This document shows, piece after piece, positions 1 to 9,994 of a stretch of DNA of 64,000 nt. Location of the stretch: contig JAFLVD010000008.1 of assembly GCA_022508485.1 (NCBI GenBank), forward strand, positions 1-64,000, in the 5' to 3' direction. The notes under the pieces are model-generated. The model saw nothing but the letters and a program-made list of their open reading frames with translations. It searched no databases and had not been told where the DNA came from. Positions within the stretch are counted from its first letter, which is position 1, and each line of letters opens with the position of its first letter. The stretch is from Clostridiales bacterium. GTDB lineage: Bacteria; Bacillota; Clostridia; Christensenellales; Pumilibacteraceae. The position numbers and the translations under genes were made by a program.

Positions 1-3000
1 CTTTATTTTCCGCTCCGCAGTTCTTGCAAATCTTTTTTTCGGACTCCTTCTGAACGTCTGCGCTGTCGTTCGGCGCGGGTTCGTCGCTTACATCACCGCC
101 GCCGACCTCGCCGCTGCCTGCGGCTTCGGCTTGCGCCTTCTGCTTCGGTTTAAGCACGAACGAGAGTACCGTAAACGTTACGCACGCCGCTATGCCGAGG
201 CCTAACACGACGTTTACAAGCACCCACAACGCAATGAATGTGTCAGAATGAGCGGCAGCCGTTACGCTCGGGCCGAGCGTTACGTTGTACTTGTCGTCGA
301 TCAATCCGGCGTCGACCTTATCCTGATATTCCTTAGCCGACATGATAGTGTCGATATAGGTGTAAAGTATTCCCTTTACGGACAGGCGCGCCGCGTACTT
401 CTGACCGTTGTCGCTGAACGAAAGGCTTGCCGGGAAGTTTTGGGTATTGAGCCACAGGTCGTTGCCTGCCTTTATGCCCTTGCCGAAGTTGTTCATGTAA
501 CCGGGCTGATACCAGTCGGTAATTACCGAGCCGTGGAAGCCCCATTCCGTGCGAAGCACGTCGGTAAGAAGAGCGTGGTTATATCCGCACCATACCGCGC
601 CGAGCTTATTGAACGCGCTCATCATGGCGTTGGCGCCGCCCTCTTTAACGACTACCTCGAACGCTTTGAGATAGTTCTCGCGGAGAGACTGTTCGGTAAG
701 CCACTCGTACCAGTCGCCTGCGTTTTGGCCGTTGTCGCTGATAACAAAGTGCTTAACGTAGCAGTACAGACCCTTTTCCTTAGCGCCGCGCACAGTTTCT
801 GCGGCGAGCTTGCCGGAGAGGATTGCGTCCTCGCTGTAATACTCGTAGTTACGGGAATTGTATACCGAACGATGCAGGTTGACGCCGGGTGCGTACCAAC
901 CCTGAACCTTTGTCGCATTACCTATCTGGCCCTGCGACTGACCGATATTGTATGTAAGGCGCTGACTCCACGAGCAGCCGGTGAGCGTTTCCGCAGGGAA
1001 CACCGTCCAGCCGGTGGTGTCGTCGGGTGCAACGACCGAGTTGTTGAAGCCGGCAGGACCGTCGGTATCGTAGCAACGAGGTTTGCCGATGCTTTCGATT
1101 GCGGAGGTCATAAAGCCGCCGAGACCGATAAGGTTTCTTATATCCGTTTCGGTGAGCTGATCGAGGAAGATGTCCCAAAGGTCGCTGTCCCAGTTGCGAA
1201 GGTCTTCCAGATTCTCGTATTCGTACTGAAGGTCAGCGCTTGCGTTTTTACCGTTAAGGTCCTCTAACGACGCCTTGTTGCCGCCGTTGGTTACGAGATA
1301 AATACCACTCGGCTCGTTGGTCTTGATATGGGAAGTGTTCATGCTGTTGTAGCCGGAGTACTCGTAGTTTGCCGCAGAGCTTGCCGCGGAATTGACCGAA
1401 CCGACCTTTTTGAGCTGAGGCTTGTTTGCAAACTTATTCTCTCTCGAAAGATAAGTTACGCCGCCGTTAACGCCCTTGCTGCCGTCGATAGGCATATTGG
1501 CGTAAGCGGTATCGCCGGTAAAGCGGTTTTCAACCTTCTCGCCGGTAACGGGATCTACTTCGAATTTAATTCCGTCGCAGTCGATTGTGTGGGAGGCGTC
1601 GATAACCTCGTGCGCGTTTTTCATGAGCTTAATAGCATAGTTGCCTTTATCAAGCTCGTAGCCTGCAAAACCGTTTTTGTTCTTGTCGTAGTCGTCGTAG
1701 GACGCCATGTCGTACGCGGTAAAGGTAAGTTTAATATCCTGCACGCTTTCCGTTTCGGACTCGGACTGCGGCTTTAATACCGCCGTCTTATCGAATGCAA
1801 GAAGGTTAATGCTCGCCTTTTCGATTCCGCCCTCAATGTAAGGCGCGGTGTAGTAAAGCTGAACTACATCCCTGCCTTGCATATTGCCTGTGTTGGTTAC
1901 GCGGACTGTTACCGAGTATTCCTTACCGGCAACAAGCTTTTCGTTAGCTTCCCAGGAAACGTTTACTATTTCCTGCTTAAACTCGGTGTAGCTGAGACCG
2001 TAGCCGAAGGGGAACTGAACGACCTCGTCGTAAGAGGTTCCCTTCTCCGCAAAGTAGCCGGAGACGTCCGCCGTCTCGTACCACTTGTAGCCTACGTAAA
2101 TACCCTCCGCATAAGCGAGGTTGTTTCCGCCCTGCGGCGTCGCGTTTACATACGAAGGATTGTGAGTCTGCCAGTCGTAAGCATAGGTATCGGATAACCT
2201 TCCCGACGGGCTGAGCGGCTCGTATGAGCGCGAAACTTCCTTGCCGTCCTCGCCGCGCTCGATTATCAATTTTTCGCCGTAAAGAAGCTCGGGGATAGCG
2301 CGCGCGCCCGACTGACCGGGAATGCCTACGTACATGCAGGCGTAAATGCAATCGTATTCTTCGAGGAATGAAAGCTCTATCGGGTTGGTCGTGTTAAGAA
2401 GCACGATTACCTGGAAGCCGTTGGCTTGAAGCTTTTCGAAGATTACCTTTTCCTGAGAGGTAAGCTCGAGGTATGTACCGTTATTATACGAGCCGATGCT
2501 TACAAGCTCGTTGCTGCCGCCGTTTTCTTTGCCCCAACGGGAAAGCACGACTGCCGCTACGTCCGAATATTCGTATGCCTGCGACATCAGTTCTCCGGTG
2601 TACCAGGTTTCGCCGGGGTTTATAAGTGCATCGGTGGAACTACCGGCTCTGTCTGCGTCCGTCCTGTTGTTATAGGATGTGTACTTAGAAGCGAGCTGCT
2701 TATTGTAAAGCCCTTCACCGTACTCGTCGAACGCCTCGTAAAGAGTAATCTGATAAGGGTTGGATGCGTCAATCGGGGATCCGCCGCTGCCGCCGCCGAT
2801 TTGAAGGAAGCCCAAGTCGGTGGAAGCCCAGCCGAAGAAGTTAATCCCGGTACCCTTTGCAAGGGGAAGGAATTTCTTTCCGTTGCTCACCTCGTCGTTT
2901 TTGAGAAGGACCATGCTCTCTTCCGCGATTTCGCCTACAAGCTCGTCTGCGGAACCGAGCGCGTTCCTCGCCTCTTCGCTGTCGACGTTACCGCCGAAGC

Positions 3001-3148
3001 CGCCTGCAAAGAATCCGTGAAGAAGCGGTGCGAAGTAGTTGAGATAGTAGTTGCCGATAGCCAGTATGACAATCAAAATCACGGCGACAACCGGCAGAAC
3101 GATTCGCTTTACCAGCTCTTTTTTGGGTACTTTTAGTGTTGCACTCAT
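1..3148 (-). CDS. Membrane-anchored glycoside hydrolase family 3 protein with reversed domain order (3' end beyond window)
   Basis: At least 1049 codons, open at the left edge. The ATG at 3148 follows an AGAGGA ribosome site. Residues 16-32 form a membrane segment. Next comes the GH3 C-terminal (alpha/beta) type domain (around residues 60-330), then a fibronectin-III-like domain with the VTVRVTNTGNMQGRDVVQLY signature, and only then the GH3 (beta/alpha)8 domain, which ends in the nucleophile motif SVITDWYQ (D878). A second membrane segment lies around 972-998. The charged tail ends in CKNCGAEN, half of a zinc ribbon. Canonical GH3 enzymes have the opposite domain order; reversed order is known in some rumen beta-glucosidases (Ruminococcus albus, Butyrivibrio). 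Role inferred: cell-surface hydrolysis of beta-glucosides. The exact substrate cannot be read from the sequence. Confidence 0.9.
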   Translation of the reverse strand, partial: MSATLKVPKKELVKRIVLPVVAVILIVILAIGNYYLNYFAPLLHGFFAGGFGGNVDSEEARNALGSADELVGEIAEESMVLLKNDEVSNGKKFLPLAKGTGINFFGWASTDLGFLQIGGGSGGSPIDASNPYQITLYEAFDEYGEGLYNKQLASKYTSYNNRTDADRAGSSTDALINPGETWYTGELMSQAYEYSDVAAVVLSRWGKENGGSNELVSIGSYNNGTYLELTSQEKVIFEKLQANGFQVIVLLNTTNPIELSFLEEYDCIYACMYVGIPGQSGARAIPELLYGEKLIIERGEDGKEVSRSYEPLSPSGRLSDTYAYDWQTHNPSYVNATPQGGNNLAYAEGIYVGYKWYETADVSGYFAEKGTSYDEVVQFPFGYGLSYTEFKQEIVNVSWEANEKLVAGKEYSVTVRVTNTGNMQGRDVVQLYYTAPYIEGGIEKASINLLAFDKTAVLKPQSESETESVQDIKLTFTAYDMASYDDYDKNKNGFAGYELDKGNYAIKLMKNAHEVIDASHTIDCDGIKFEVDPVTGEKVENRFTGDTAYANMPIDGSKGVNGGVTYLSRENKFANKPQLKKVGSVNSAASSAANYEYSGYNSMNTSHIKTNEPSGIYLVTNGGNKASLEDLNGKNASADLQYEYENLEDLRNWDSDLWDIFLDQLTETDIRNLIGLGGFMTSAIESIGKPRCYDTDGPAGFNNSVVAPDDTTGWTVFPAETLTGCSWSQRLTYNIGQSQGQIGNATKVQGWYAPGVNLHRSVYNSRNYEYYSEDAILSGKLAAETVRGAKEKGLYCYVKHFVISDNGQNAGDWYEWLTEQSLRENYLKAFEVVVKEGGANAMMSAFNKLGAVWCGYNHALLTDVLRTEWGFHGSVITDWYQPGYMNNFGKGIKAGNDLWLNTQNFPASLSFSDNGQKYAARLSVKGILYTYIDTIMSAKEYQDKVDAGLIDDKYNVTLGPSVTAAAHSDTFIALWVLVNVVLGLGIAACVTFTVLSFVLKPKQKAQAEAAGSGEVGGGDVSDEPAPNDSADVQKESEKKICKNCGAENK

Positions 3149-3304
3149 ACTTTTCCTCTATAATATTTTTTTGTAAAAGCACAGCTGTTTCGGGAAAAAA
3201 CCGCCTAAAAAATGCGGCAAGACACACAAGGGCACGGAACTCCCCTATTTTGCTATACTTTAACTAATTAACTATAACATTATTTAATACAAAAAAATTT
3301 TTTT

Positions 3305-3326
3305 GGCATATAATGCCGTTTTTTTA
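3305..3326. terminator. Short hairpin with T/A runs, probable terminator
   Basis: GGCAT (3305-3309) pairs with ATGCC (3313-3317). The plus strand then has GTTTTTTT; on the minus strand the hairpin is followed by seven A then seven T. It lies downstream of the LytTR gene and upstream of the GH3 gene, so it could end or attenuate minus-strand transcription. The stem is only five pairs, so confidence is modest. The rest of 3149-3425 is AT-rich leader; no gene seen. Confidence 0.4.
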
Positions 3327-3425
3327 GCGTAATTTGCAGTACTCTTCCCTTCCACGCCTTTACGTTAAGGCACGATTATACTCGGCGAACCGCACAAGCG
3401 GCGCCGAAGCGACCGAACACGCATT

Positions 3426-4124
3426 TTACATATATATATATTTTGTCAAGCTTTCGAGAAAGTCCTTGCGCCTCGACCGACTTATTTTAAGGTCGCCGCC
3501 GTCAAGCAGCGCGTACTCGCCGTGAACGCCTTTTACGTGAAGAAGATTAACGATATAACAATGATTGCAACGCATAAACTGCTCTCTCGGAAGCTTGTCC
3601 TCGAGAGAGCGCATCGTTTCGCGCGCGTTGTACGTTTTTTCGGTCGTGTTGATAATTATGTTATGGCTCTGACTTTCGATATAAACGATTTTGTCCAGCT
3701 CGAGCCTGTCCATGCCGTTGTCGGTCGAGAGAAGCAGGTATTTTGTCTGACCGCTTTCCGCTCTTTCGATACAGCGCGCGAACTCTTCCGAAAAAAGGTC
3801 GTAGCTTACCGGCTTTACCATGTAGCTCGTTGCGCCGACCGAATAGCCACGCACCGCATAGCTTGCGTCGTTCGTAACAAACGCAATTACAACCTTGCCG
3901 TCCATGTCGCGGATGTGCTTGGCGGCGTTGAACCCGTCCATGTGCTTCATGGCGATATCGAGAAAAATAATATCGTAGTCGGCGGCATAGTCCGATACTA
4001 TGTCTATGCCGTCCGAAAACTCCACGACGTGCGCCCTTTTACCGTGTTCGAGGCAATAGCGCGAGATGTAGCCTTTAAGCTCGTCCGTTTTTTCCTTATC
4101 GTCTTGTACAATTGCAATCTTCAA
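3426..4124 (-). CDS. LytTR-family response regulator (AgrA/LytR type)
   Basis: 232 residues. Residues 1-120 are a CheY-like receiver with the acidic pair D8/D9, phospho-acceptor D56 in IIFLDIAM and the conserved lysine in VKPV. Residues 130-232 are a LytTR DNA-binding domain (YIESQSHNIII, then FMRCNHCYIVNLLHV). The start is TTG at 4124, with GGAG about ten bases upstream; no ATG fits better. No histidine kinase gene is adjacent, although this class usually has a partner kinase. It lies between the GH5 and GH3 genes on the same strand, 70 bases after GH5, so it may be co-transcribed with and control these enzymes (inference). Confidence 0.9.
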   Translation of the reverse strand: MKIAIVQDDKEKTDELKGYISRYCLEHGKRAHVVEFSDGIDIVSDYAADYDIIFLDIAMKHMDGFNAAKHIRDMDGKVVIAFVTNDASYAVRGYSVGATSYMVKPVSYDLFSEEFARCIERAESGQTKYLLLSTDNGMDRLELDKIVYIESQSHNIIINTTEKTYNARETMRSLEDKLPREQFMRCNHCYIVNLLHVKGVHGEYALLDGGDLKISRSRRKDFLESLTKYIYM

Positions 4125-4194
4125 TTTACTTCTTCTCCGTCGATTTGGCGGTTAAATTGCGCACCGCCTCGGCGCCCTCCTAAAATTAAAGCAG

Positions 4195-6489
4195 TCAATT
4201 ACTCGCAAGTATTTGCTTAAAAATATCTTTCAGTTTCGTTCCCGAGCCGAACTGTTTTTCGCTCGACCAGGCTATGCTCGTGCCACGCCACTTGTCCTTG
4301 ATGTCGTAAATCGAATCGGTAGCGAGGTTGGGCTTGTTCGCATTCGAGTAGTATATGCCCCAGCCGCCCATTTGATAGTTCGTCTTGTACGCCCAGCTCG
4401 TGTAGTGCCAACCGACCTCCCCGAACAGATTGAGCGTATACCGCCAAAAGTCCTCGTTGTCGTAGCAAGTAAACTCACCCATGTACAGCGGAACCCCGAA
4501 GTTTTTTCTGTTCAAGTCGTCGATGCGCTCGCGCATTTTGCTTTTAAGCTCGTCGAGAGTGTACGCGCGCCCACTGCCGTCCGTTTCGCCCACATAATGG
4601 TGGAAGGAATACATGCAGTTTTCCCAGCCGTACGTAGAAGGATTGGGAAGGTTGTCGCCCGTCCAGCACGACTCGAATATGACGATACGGTCGGCGTCCT
4701 TAGCTCTTACCGCGTCGTACATTTCGTCGAAAAAGTTCCAGTGCTTGGAATTTGTCGCGCCGCCCTTTTCGCCCGGCTCGTTTAGTAAATCGAACGCCGC
4801 AACCGCCGGATTATCCTTATAGTGCTCGGCAAGCGCCGACCACAACGCCACAGTCTTTGCCTTTTTTGTCGCGTTCGAGTAAAAATCGACCTGAGACGCG
4901 CTGTCAAAAACCTCGCCGCTGTGATCCTGTCCGTTCTGCGAGCCGTATGCGCCGTGAAGATCGATAATAGTGTATATTCCGTACTTAGAGGCGCCGCGCA
5001 CAAAGTCGTCGAGGATAGCAAAGTCGTAGTTCCCGGTCTCGTCTGCGTCGACGTTCATATACGAAAACGGAAGGCGCAAAACGTTCATGCCCATGTCGGC
5101 GCAGTTTTTAAAGTCGCGGTCCGACCAGTAATAGCTTTGGTAATACGCCCAAAGGTCGAGCATGGTTTCCTTGCCGAAGCGGTCTTCCATTACCTTAGTC
5201 GCCGTTTTGTAATCCTTGTAATCTACCGCGGTCATCCACTGCTCGGTAACAAGGTATCCGCCGGCGTTGGTGCCGCGAAGCATGGTTATTTCGCCCCGAC
5301 CCTTGTTATTTTTAACGTGCTGACCGTCGATTTTAAGATAGTCCGAGGCGGTAAGAGAGGACGCGCGCCGCTCGACCGTGAGTTGCATGGCGTAAGTGCC
5401 GTTATCCCACCAAACCTTGTCGGATTTAAGCCTGTAAATATTGCCGTCGTCGGTCGAAGAGGTTTCGATTATGTACGGATTTTGGTTTACCGCAACGTTT
5501 TTTTCCTCGCCGTCGATAAAAAGATGTATCGTGTAGTACTTTCCGGTCGCGGTAGCCGCCGCGCCGCTTATATCCATTTTTACCTTATAGCTTCCGCCGC
5601 CGACAGACGCCGTAACCTCGCCCGTGTAGCGCGGATACGTTCCGTCCTGAAGCTGAATATCCATTCCGAAGTCGTCCTCGGTATAGCCCGAGCACGTGCC
5701 CGACACGCTTAAATAAACGTGCCCGTTCTTTTCGGCGCGTACCGCCGTACCCGAAATATCTATCGTGTAGCTCTTTTGTACGCCGACCTCGTAGCTTACA
5801 GCTATTCCCTCATGGTACTGCCATTTGTACACGCGCGTGCCGTACTCGTAGCGCTCGGACTCATTGTAGTCGTCGTACTTTACCTTAGCCATTTCGCCGC
5901 CGTTAACCGACTTCATGAGATAGTACCAGTTTCCGGGCGCCGCCGTAAGCTGACTGAGCCCTATGCGCGCCGTAAACGATTTGTCCGATTTTATGTTGGG
6001 CGTGGAATTGTACGCCGATATTCCCTCGTTAGTGTCGTAAAGATAAAATACGAGATTGTTTACTCCGCCGCCGGCGCTGCCCTTTACGACAAGATTTCCG
6101 CCGTCGAACATAACCTGCGCAACGTTTACATCCGTGGAATTATCAACCTCCTTCCACTGCGCCGTAAACGTAACGTCGCGATTTGGCATTGTAAACGTGC
6201 TTCCCGGCGCGTATGTATCTTCGCCGTCCGACCACTCGGTAAATGTATAGCCGTCCCGAGTAAAGGTCGCCGCGCTCTTTAAGGTAACCTCGTCGCCCTC
6301 TTCGTAGTATTCCTTATCGGGTACGGCGCCGGTAGCGTCGCTCGCCCCACGCGCATACGTTACGGCGTACACGGTGGGATTATCGTCGGACGGCTCTTTC
6401 GCCTCCTCGCACGCCGCGAAACCGAACACCGTATACAGCGCGGTAACCGCAGTCAAGACAATCGCAAGAAAATGTTTAGGTGATTTCAA
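4195..6489 (-). CDS. Secreted lipoprotein endoglucanase-like enzyme, glycoside hydrolase family 5
   Basis: 764 residues. The N-terminus is a lipoprotein signal peptide with lipobox FGFAAC (C27), so the enzyme is predicted to be tethered outside the cell. Residues about 40-112 are an InlB/Listeria-Bacteroides type repeat (YTFTEWSDG ... NRDVTFTAQW). Residues about 113-390 look like beta-rich, possibly carbohydrate-binding modules. Residues about 415-764 are a GH5 barrel with acid/base E571 in LLNEPG and nucleophile E672 in YMGEF. The start is TTG at 6489 behind a strong AGGAGAGGA site. It follows the XRE regulator gene by 31 bases and is probably in its operon. Substrate is likely a beta-glucan or mannan; the subfamily cannot be told by eye. 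Confidence 0.92.
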   Translation of the reverse strand: MKSPKHFLAIVLTAVTALYTVFGFAACEEAKEPSDDNPTVYAVTYARGASDATGAVPDKEYYEEGDEVTLKSAATFTRDGYTFTEWSDGEDTYAPGSTFTMPNRDVTFTAQWKEVDNSTDVNVAQVMFDGGNLVVKGSAGGGVNNLVFYLYDTNEGISAYNSTPNIKSDKSFTARIGLSQLTAAPGNWYYLMKSVNGGEMAKVKYDDYNESERYEYGTRVYKWQYHEGIAVSYEVGVQKSYTIDISGTAVRAEKNGHVYLSVSGTCSGYTEDDFGMDIQLQDGTYPRYTGEVTASVGGGSYKVKMDISGAAATATGKYYTIHLFIDGEEKNVAVNQNPYIIETSSTDDGNIYRLKSDKVWWDNGTYAMQLTVERRASSLTASDYLKIDGQHVKNNKGRGEITMLRGTNAGGYLVTEQWMTAVDYKDYKTATKVMEDRFGKETMLDLWAYYQSYYWSDRDFKNCADMGMNVLRLPFSYMNVDADETGNYDFAILDDFVRGASKYGIYTIIDLHGAYGSQNGQDHSGEVFDSASQVDFYSNATKKAKTVALWSALAEHYKDNPAVAAFDLLNEPGEKGGATNSKHWNFFDEMYDAVRAKDADRIVIFESCWTGDNLPNPSTYGWENCMYSFHHYVGETDGSGRAYTLDELKSKMRERIDDLNRKNFGVPLYMGEFTCYDNEDFWRYTLNLFGEVGWHYTSWAYKTNYQMGGWGIYYSNANKPNLATDSIYDIKDKWRGTSIAWSSEKQFGSGTKLKDIFKQILASN

Positions 6490-6520
6490 AATAATCCTCT
6501 CCTTTTTCGTAATGAAAAAA

Positions 6521-6724
6521 TCAGTCCTCTTCGAAAAACTCGTCGTAAGTTATATCGAAAAACTTAACCATAGCTTTTATGGTTGCGATACTCGGCTCTG
6601 TTTTGCCGTTTTCCCAATCGGAAACCGTACGCGCGGAAAAACCCAAAAGCTTACCGAATTCCTCTTGAGACAATCCCCTCTCTTTGCGCAACGTTTTTAT
6701 TGTTTTGCAAACGTTTCTATCCAT
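6521..6724 (-). CDS. Small XRE-family helix-turn-helix repressor
   Basis: 67 residues, essentially only a Cro/C1-type HTH: TLRKERGLSQEEFGKLLGFS is the first part and ARTVSDWENGKTEPSIATI the recognition region. It sits upstream of the GH5 gene on the same strand. Two perfect copies of the palindrome GCGGA-AAA-TCCGC lie in its promoter, so autoregulation and control of the downstream glycosidases is a reasonable inference. The ATG at 6724 directly abuts a TATACT -10 box and has no Shine-Dalgarno, so either the mRNA is leaderless or the promoter reading is wrong. No other good start exists in frame before the HTH. Confidence 0.85.
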   Translation of the reverse strand: MDRNVCKTIKTLRKERGLSQEEFGKLLGFSARTVSDWENGKTEPSIATIKAMVKFFDITYDEFFEED

Positions 6725-6778
6725 AGTATAATTTTAGCGGAAAATCCGCCAAAAGTGTAGTTTTAGCGGAAAATCCGC
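6725..6778 (-). promoter_or_regulatory. Promoter with duplicated 13-bp operator palindrome
   Basis: GCGGA-AAA-TCCGC occurs at 6737-6749 and 6766-6778, with centres 29 bp apart (about three helical turns). Flanks are also shared (TTTTA before, C after). On the minus strand TTGGCG, a 16-base gap and TATACT (6730-6725) form a plausible promoter whose spacer contains the first palindrome. This is the layout of a cooperative repressor site. The likely binder is the adjacent XRE protein (inference). Confidence 0.75.
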
Positions 6779-6852
6779 CGTTTATACGCGTTTAACTACA
6801 TTATTCAACAAAAGCAAAGTAAAAATCTAAACTTTATAAACGCAAATGCAAA

Positions 6853-6883
6853 AACGAACACCGATATTTCGGTATCCGTTTTT
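6853..6883. terminator. Bidirectional terminator-like hairpin after ruvC
   Basis: AACGAACACCGA (6853-6864) pairs with TCGGTATCCGTT (6869-6880) with two mismatches. T runs follow on both strands. It lies downstream of the minus-strand ruvC stop. Confidence 0.6.
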
Positions 6884-6917
6884 AAAGTCGTATTTATGTT
6901 TTATAGATAATGTTTTA

Positions 6918-7409
6918 TTATTTAAGTCCGCGTTTTACGTCGCGCATGGTAAAGGCGTGGCAGATAGCGGCGGCGAGCGCGTCGGCGGCGTCGTCGGGCT
7001 TTGGCGTTTCTTTAAGCCTAAGTAGCGATTGCACCATGTACTGCACCTGCTTTTTTTGCGCGTTGCCGTTGCCGGTTACAGTCGATTTTATCTGAAGCGG
7101 CGTGTATTCGAAAAGATTGTCGCACATTTTGGCTAAGCTTAAAAGCACCACTCCGCGCGCCTGAGCCACTTTTATTCCGGTAGTTATGTTCGTATTGAAA
7201 AACAGCTCTTCCACCGCAACCTCGTCCGGCGTGTAGTCGGTAACAAGTTCTATCGTCTTGCGCTCTATCATCATGAGCCGCTCGGGTGTGGACAGCTTCG
7301 CCGGCGTTTCTATCGCGCCGTAATCGAGCGGACGAAGCTTTCCGTTTTCGTATTCTATAAGCCCGTACCCCACTATTGCATAGCCGGGATCGATACCGAG
7401 TATTCGCAT
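6918..7409 (-). CDS. ruvC: Crossover junction endodeoxyribonuclease RuvC
   Basis: 163 residues, normal length. Resolves Holliday junctions made during recombination, acting on branches moved by RuvAB. The RNase H-like core is clear: the first catalytic Asp in GIDPG near the N-terminus, the glutamate in VEELFF, and the C-terminal acidic cluster PDDAADALAAAICHA. Last gene of the minus-strand block containing recA, ruvA, ruvB, queA and tgt. It is separated from ruvAB by four genes, whereas many bacteria keep ruvCAB together. A terminator-like hairpin follows. Confidence 0.97.
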   Translation of the reverse strand: MRILGIDPGYAIVGYGLIEYENGKLRPLDYGAIETPAKLSTPERLMMIERKTIELVTDYTPDEVAVEELFFNTNITTGIKVAQARGVVLLSLAKMCDNLFEYTPLQIKSTVTGNGNAQKKQVQYMVQSLLRLKETPKPDDAADALAAAICHAFTMRDVKRGLK

Positions 7410-7431
7410 ATTCTTCCTTCCTGCGTTTATT

Positions 7432-7465
7432 GTTTATATATCTTTGTGCTTTATATATCTTTGCG
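7432..7465. repeat. Two tandem copies of a 17-bp AT-rich unit
   Basis: TTTATATATCTTTGTGC is followed directly by a near-identical copy (TTTATATATCTTTGCGT) in the short gap between ruvC and the metallopeptidase gene. TGCGTTTATTG also occurs on both sides. No function evident. Confidence 0.6.
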
Positions 7466-7491
7466 TTTATTGCGTTGCATTAGCGAAGGTG

Positions 7492-8154
7492 TTATCTGTA
7501 CAGCCGCATTATCTCGGAATAGAATTTAAGCTTTTTCTTTGCAGCGTCAACTTCGGGATAACGCTTTAAAACCTCCGACCAAAACGCTTTGCTGTGGTCG
7601 TGGTGAAGGGTGTGGCACAGCTCGTGGATAATAACGTATTCGGAGAGCGTTTCTTCGAGCATTATAAGCCGCCAGTTAAGCCTAATCTTGCACGCGCCGT
7701 CGCAGCTTCCCCACTGCCCTGCGGCATTCGTGAGCGCAAAACCGTTGTACTTTAAATCGGTTTTAACGGAAAGCATTTCGAGCATGTGGTAAAGCGCTTC
7801 CTTTGCGGTGCGTTTATAAAAAGCGCATACCGCTTTTTTAAGAGCGTCGCCCTCGTACTTGACGGGAACGAGTATCGCGCCGCGCTCGAACTTGACCTTT
7901 TTAACAGAGTCGTCCGCCGTTATCGGAACGACGTCGCCGAAGTACAGTGCATGCGAATAATCGAGTACTGGCGCGAGCGCCTTAACTCTGCCGTTATAGT
8001 CGGCGAGCTTTTTTTCTATCCAGCGAGATTTGGACTCGACAAACCTTTCTATCCTGTCGAGCGCCGCCGTTTTAGGCGCCTTTACGGTAACCTCACCGTT
8101 CTTTATCGAAACGGCAAGCGTTTTTCGTTTTGCGCGAACAAGCTTGTATTCCAC
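7492..8154 (-). CDS. YgjP-like (DUF45) zinc metallopeptidase
   Basis: About 220 residues. The zinc signature HELCHTLHHDHSKAFW sits near the C-terminus, with the first two histidines and the glutamate arranged as HExxH. The N-terminal part (VRAKRKTLAVSIKNGEVTV) is the beta-rich start typical of the YgjP/DUF45 family, grouped with M48/SprT-like peptidases. I place the start at GTG 8154, one base after the tgt stop; a longer frame reading back into tgt gives an unlikely N-terminus. It is tightly coupled to tgt, so probably co-transcribed. The substrate of this family is not established. Confidence 0.85.
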   Translation of the reverse strand: MEYKLVRAKRKTLAVSIKNGEVTVKAPKTAALDRIERFVESKSRWIEKKLADYNGRVKALAPVLDYSHALYFGDVVPITADDSVKKVKFERGAILVPVKYEGDALKKAVCAFYKRTAKEALYHMLEMLSVKTDLKYNGFALTNAAGQWGSCDGACKIRLNWRLIMLEETLSEYVIIHELCHTLHHDHSKAFWSEVLKRYPEVDAAKKKLKFYSEIMRLYR

Positions 8155-8155
8155 T

Positions 8156-9593
<1,438 letters not shown>

Positions 9594-9596
9594 AAA

Positions 9597-9869
9597 TTAC
9601 AAAACCTCGTTCAAAGCGTCCTTAAATGAGGAATACCGTTTATATTTACCGGGATTTACCATCATCTCGTCAAACTCGTCCATTGCCTCGGCCGTAACGG
9701 AATTTGGAATTTCGCGCGAAACCTCAAACGGTATACCCTGCTCGGCTAACGCCTTTTTTAAAAAAACGTTTATCGCGGTGGATAAATCCATACCCAAATC
9801 GGCGAACAATTCCTGCGCCTGCTTTTTGACCTCCGCGTCGATAGTGATATTTGTGGAAACCTTAGCCAT
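9597..9869 (-). CDS. dinJ: DinJ/RelB-family antitoxin
   Basis: 90 residues. The N-terminal ribbon-helix-helix (STNITIDAEVKKQAQELFADLGMDLSTAINVFL) is the DNA-binding and dimerisation half. The C-terminal half (EFDEMMVNPGKYKRYSSFKDAL) is the toxin-wrapping part. Expected to neutralise the YafQ toxin encoded directly downstream and to repress its own promoter, where a perfect 7+5+7 palindrome is found. ATG at 9869 follows an AGGGG site. Confidence 0.93.
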   Translation of the reverse strand: MAKVSTNITIDAEVKKQAQELFADLGMDLSTAINVFLKKALAEQGIPFEVSREIPNSVTAEAMDEFDEMMVNPGKYKRYSSFKDALNEVL

Positions 9870-9891
9870 AATAGTTACCCCTTGCTTTTTT

Positions 9892-9943
9892 TATAATGTA
9901 TCACATTATACGCGATATGTCAACATATTATGCGCATATTATG
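9892..9943 (-). promoter_or_regulatory. dinJ-yafQ promoter and operator
   Basis: A perfect palindrome TATAATG-TATCA-CATTATA fills 9892-9910. A minus-strand -35 TTGACA lies at 9923-9918 and, 17 bases on, a -10 TACATT (9900-9895) falls inside the palindrome, so bound repressor would block the polymerase. Further upstream CATATTATG is repeated directly at 9924-9932 and 9935-9943. This is typical for autoregulated toxin-antitoxin operons. Confidence 0.75.
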
Positions 9944-9965
9944 TTTATATTGAAAGAACTCACGT

Positions 9966-9994
9966 ACGGCCGACGAACTATTGCGAAGTTTATC
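9966..9994. repeat. 29-bp direct repeat, copy 1
   Basis: Identical in 28 of 29 positions to 10092-10120 (ACGGCCGAC... against ACGGCTGAC...; the last 23 bases are exact). The pair flanks a 97-bp segment holding the hairpin repeat core. Confidence 0.85.

Noticed and set aside
248..1267. A 339-codon open frame on the plus strand
   Set aside because: It lies antisense within the GH3 gene, whose minus-strand protein has clear family motifs. The plus frame has no recognisable features.
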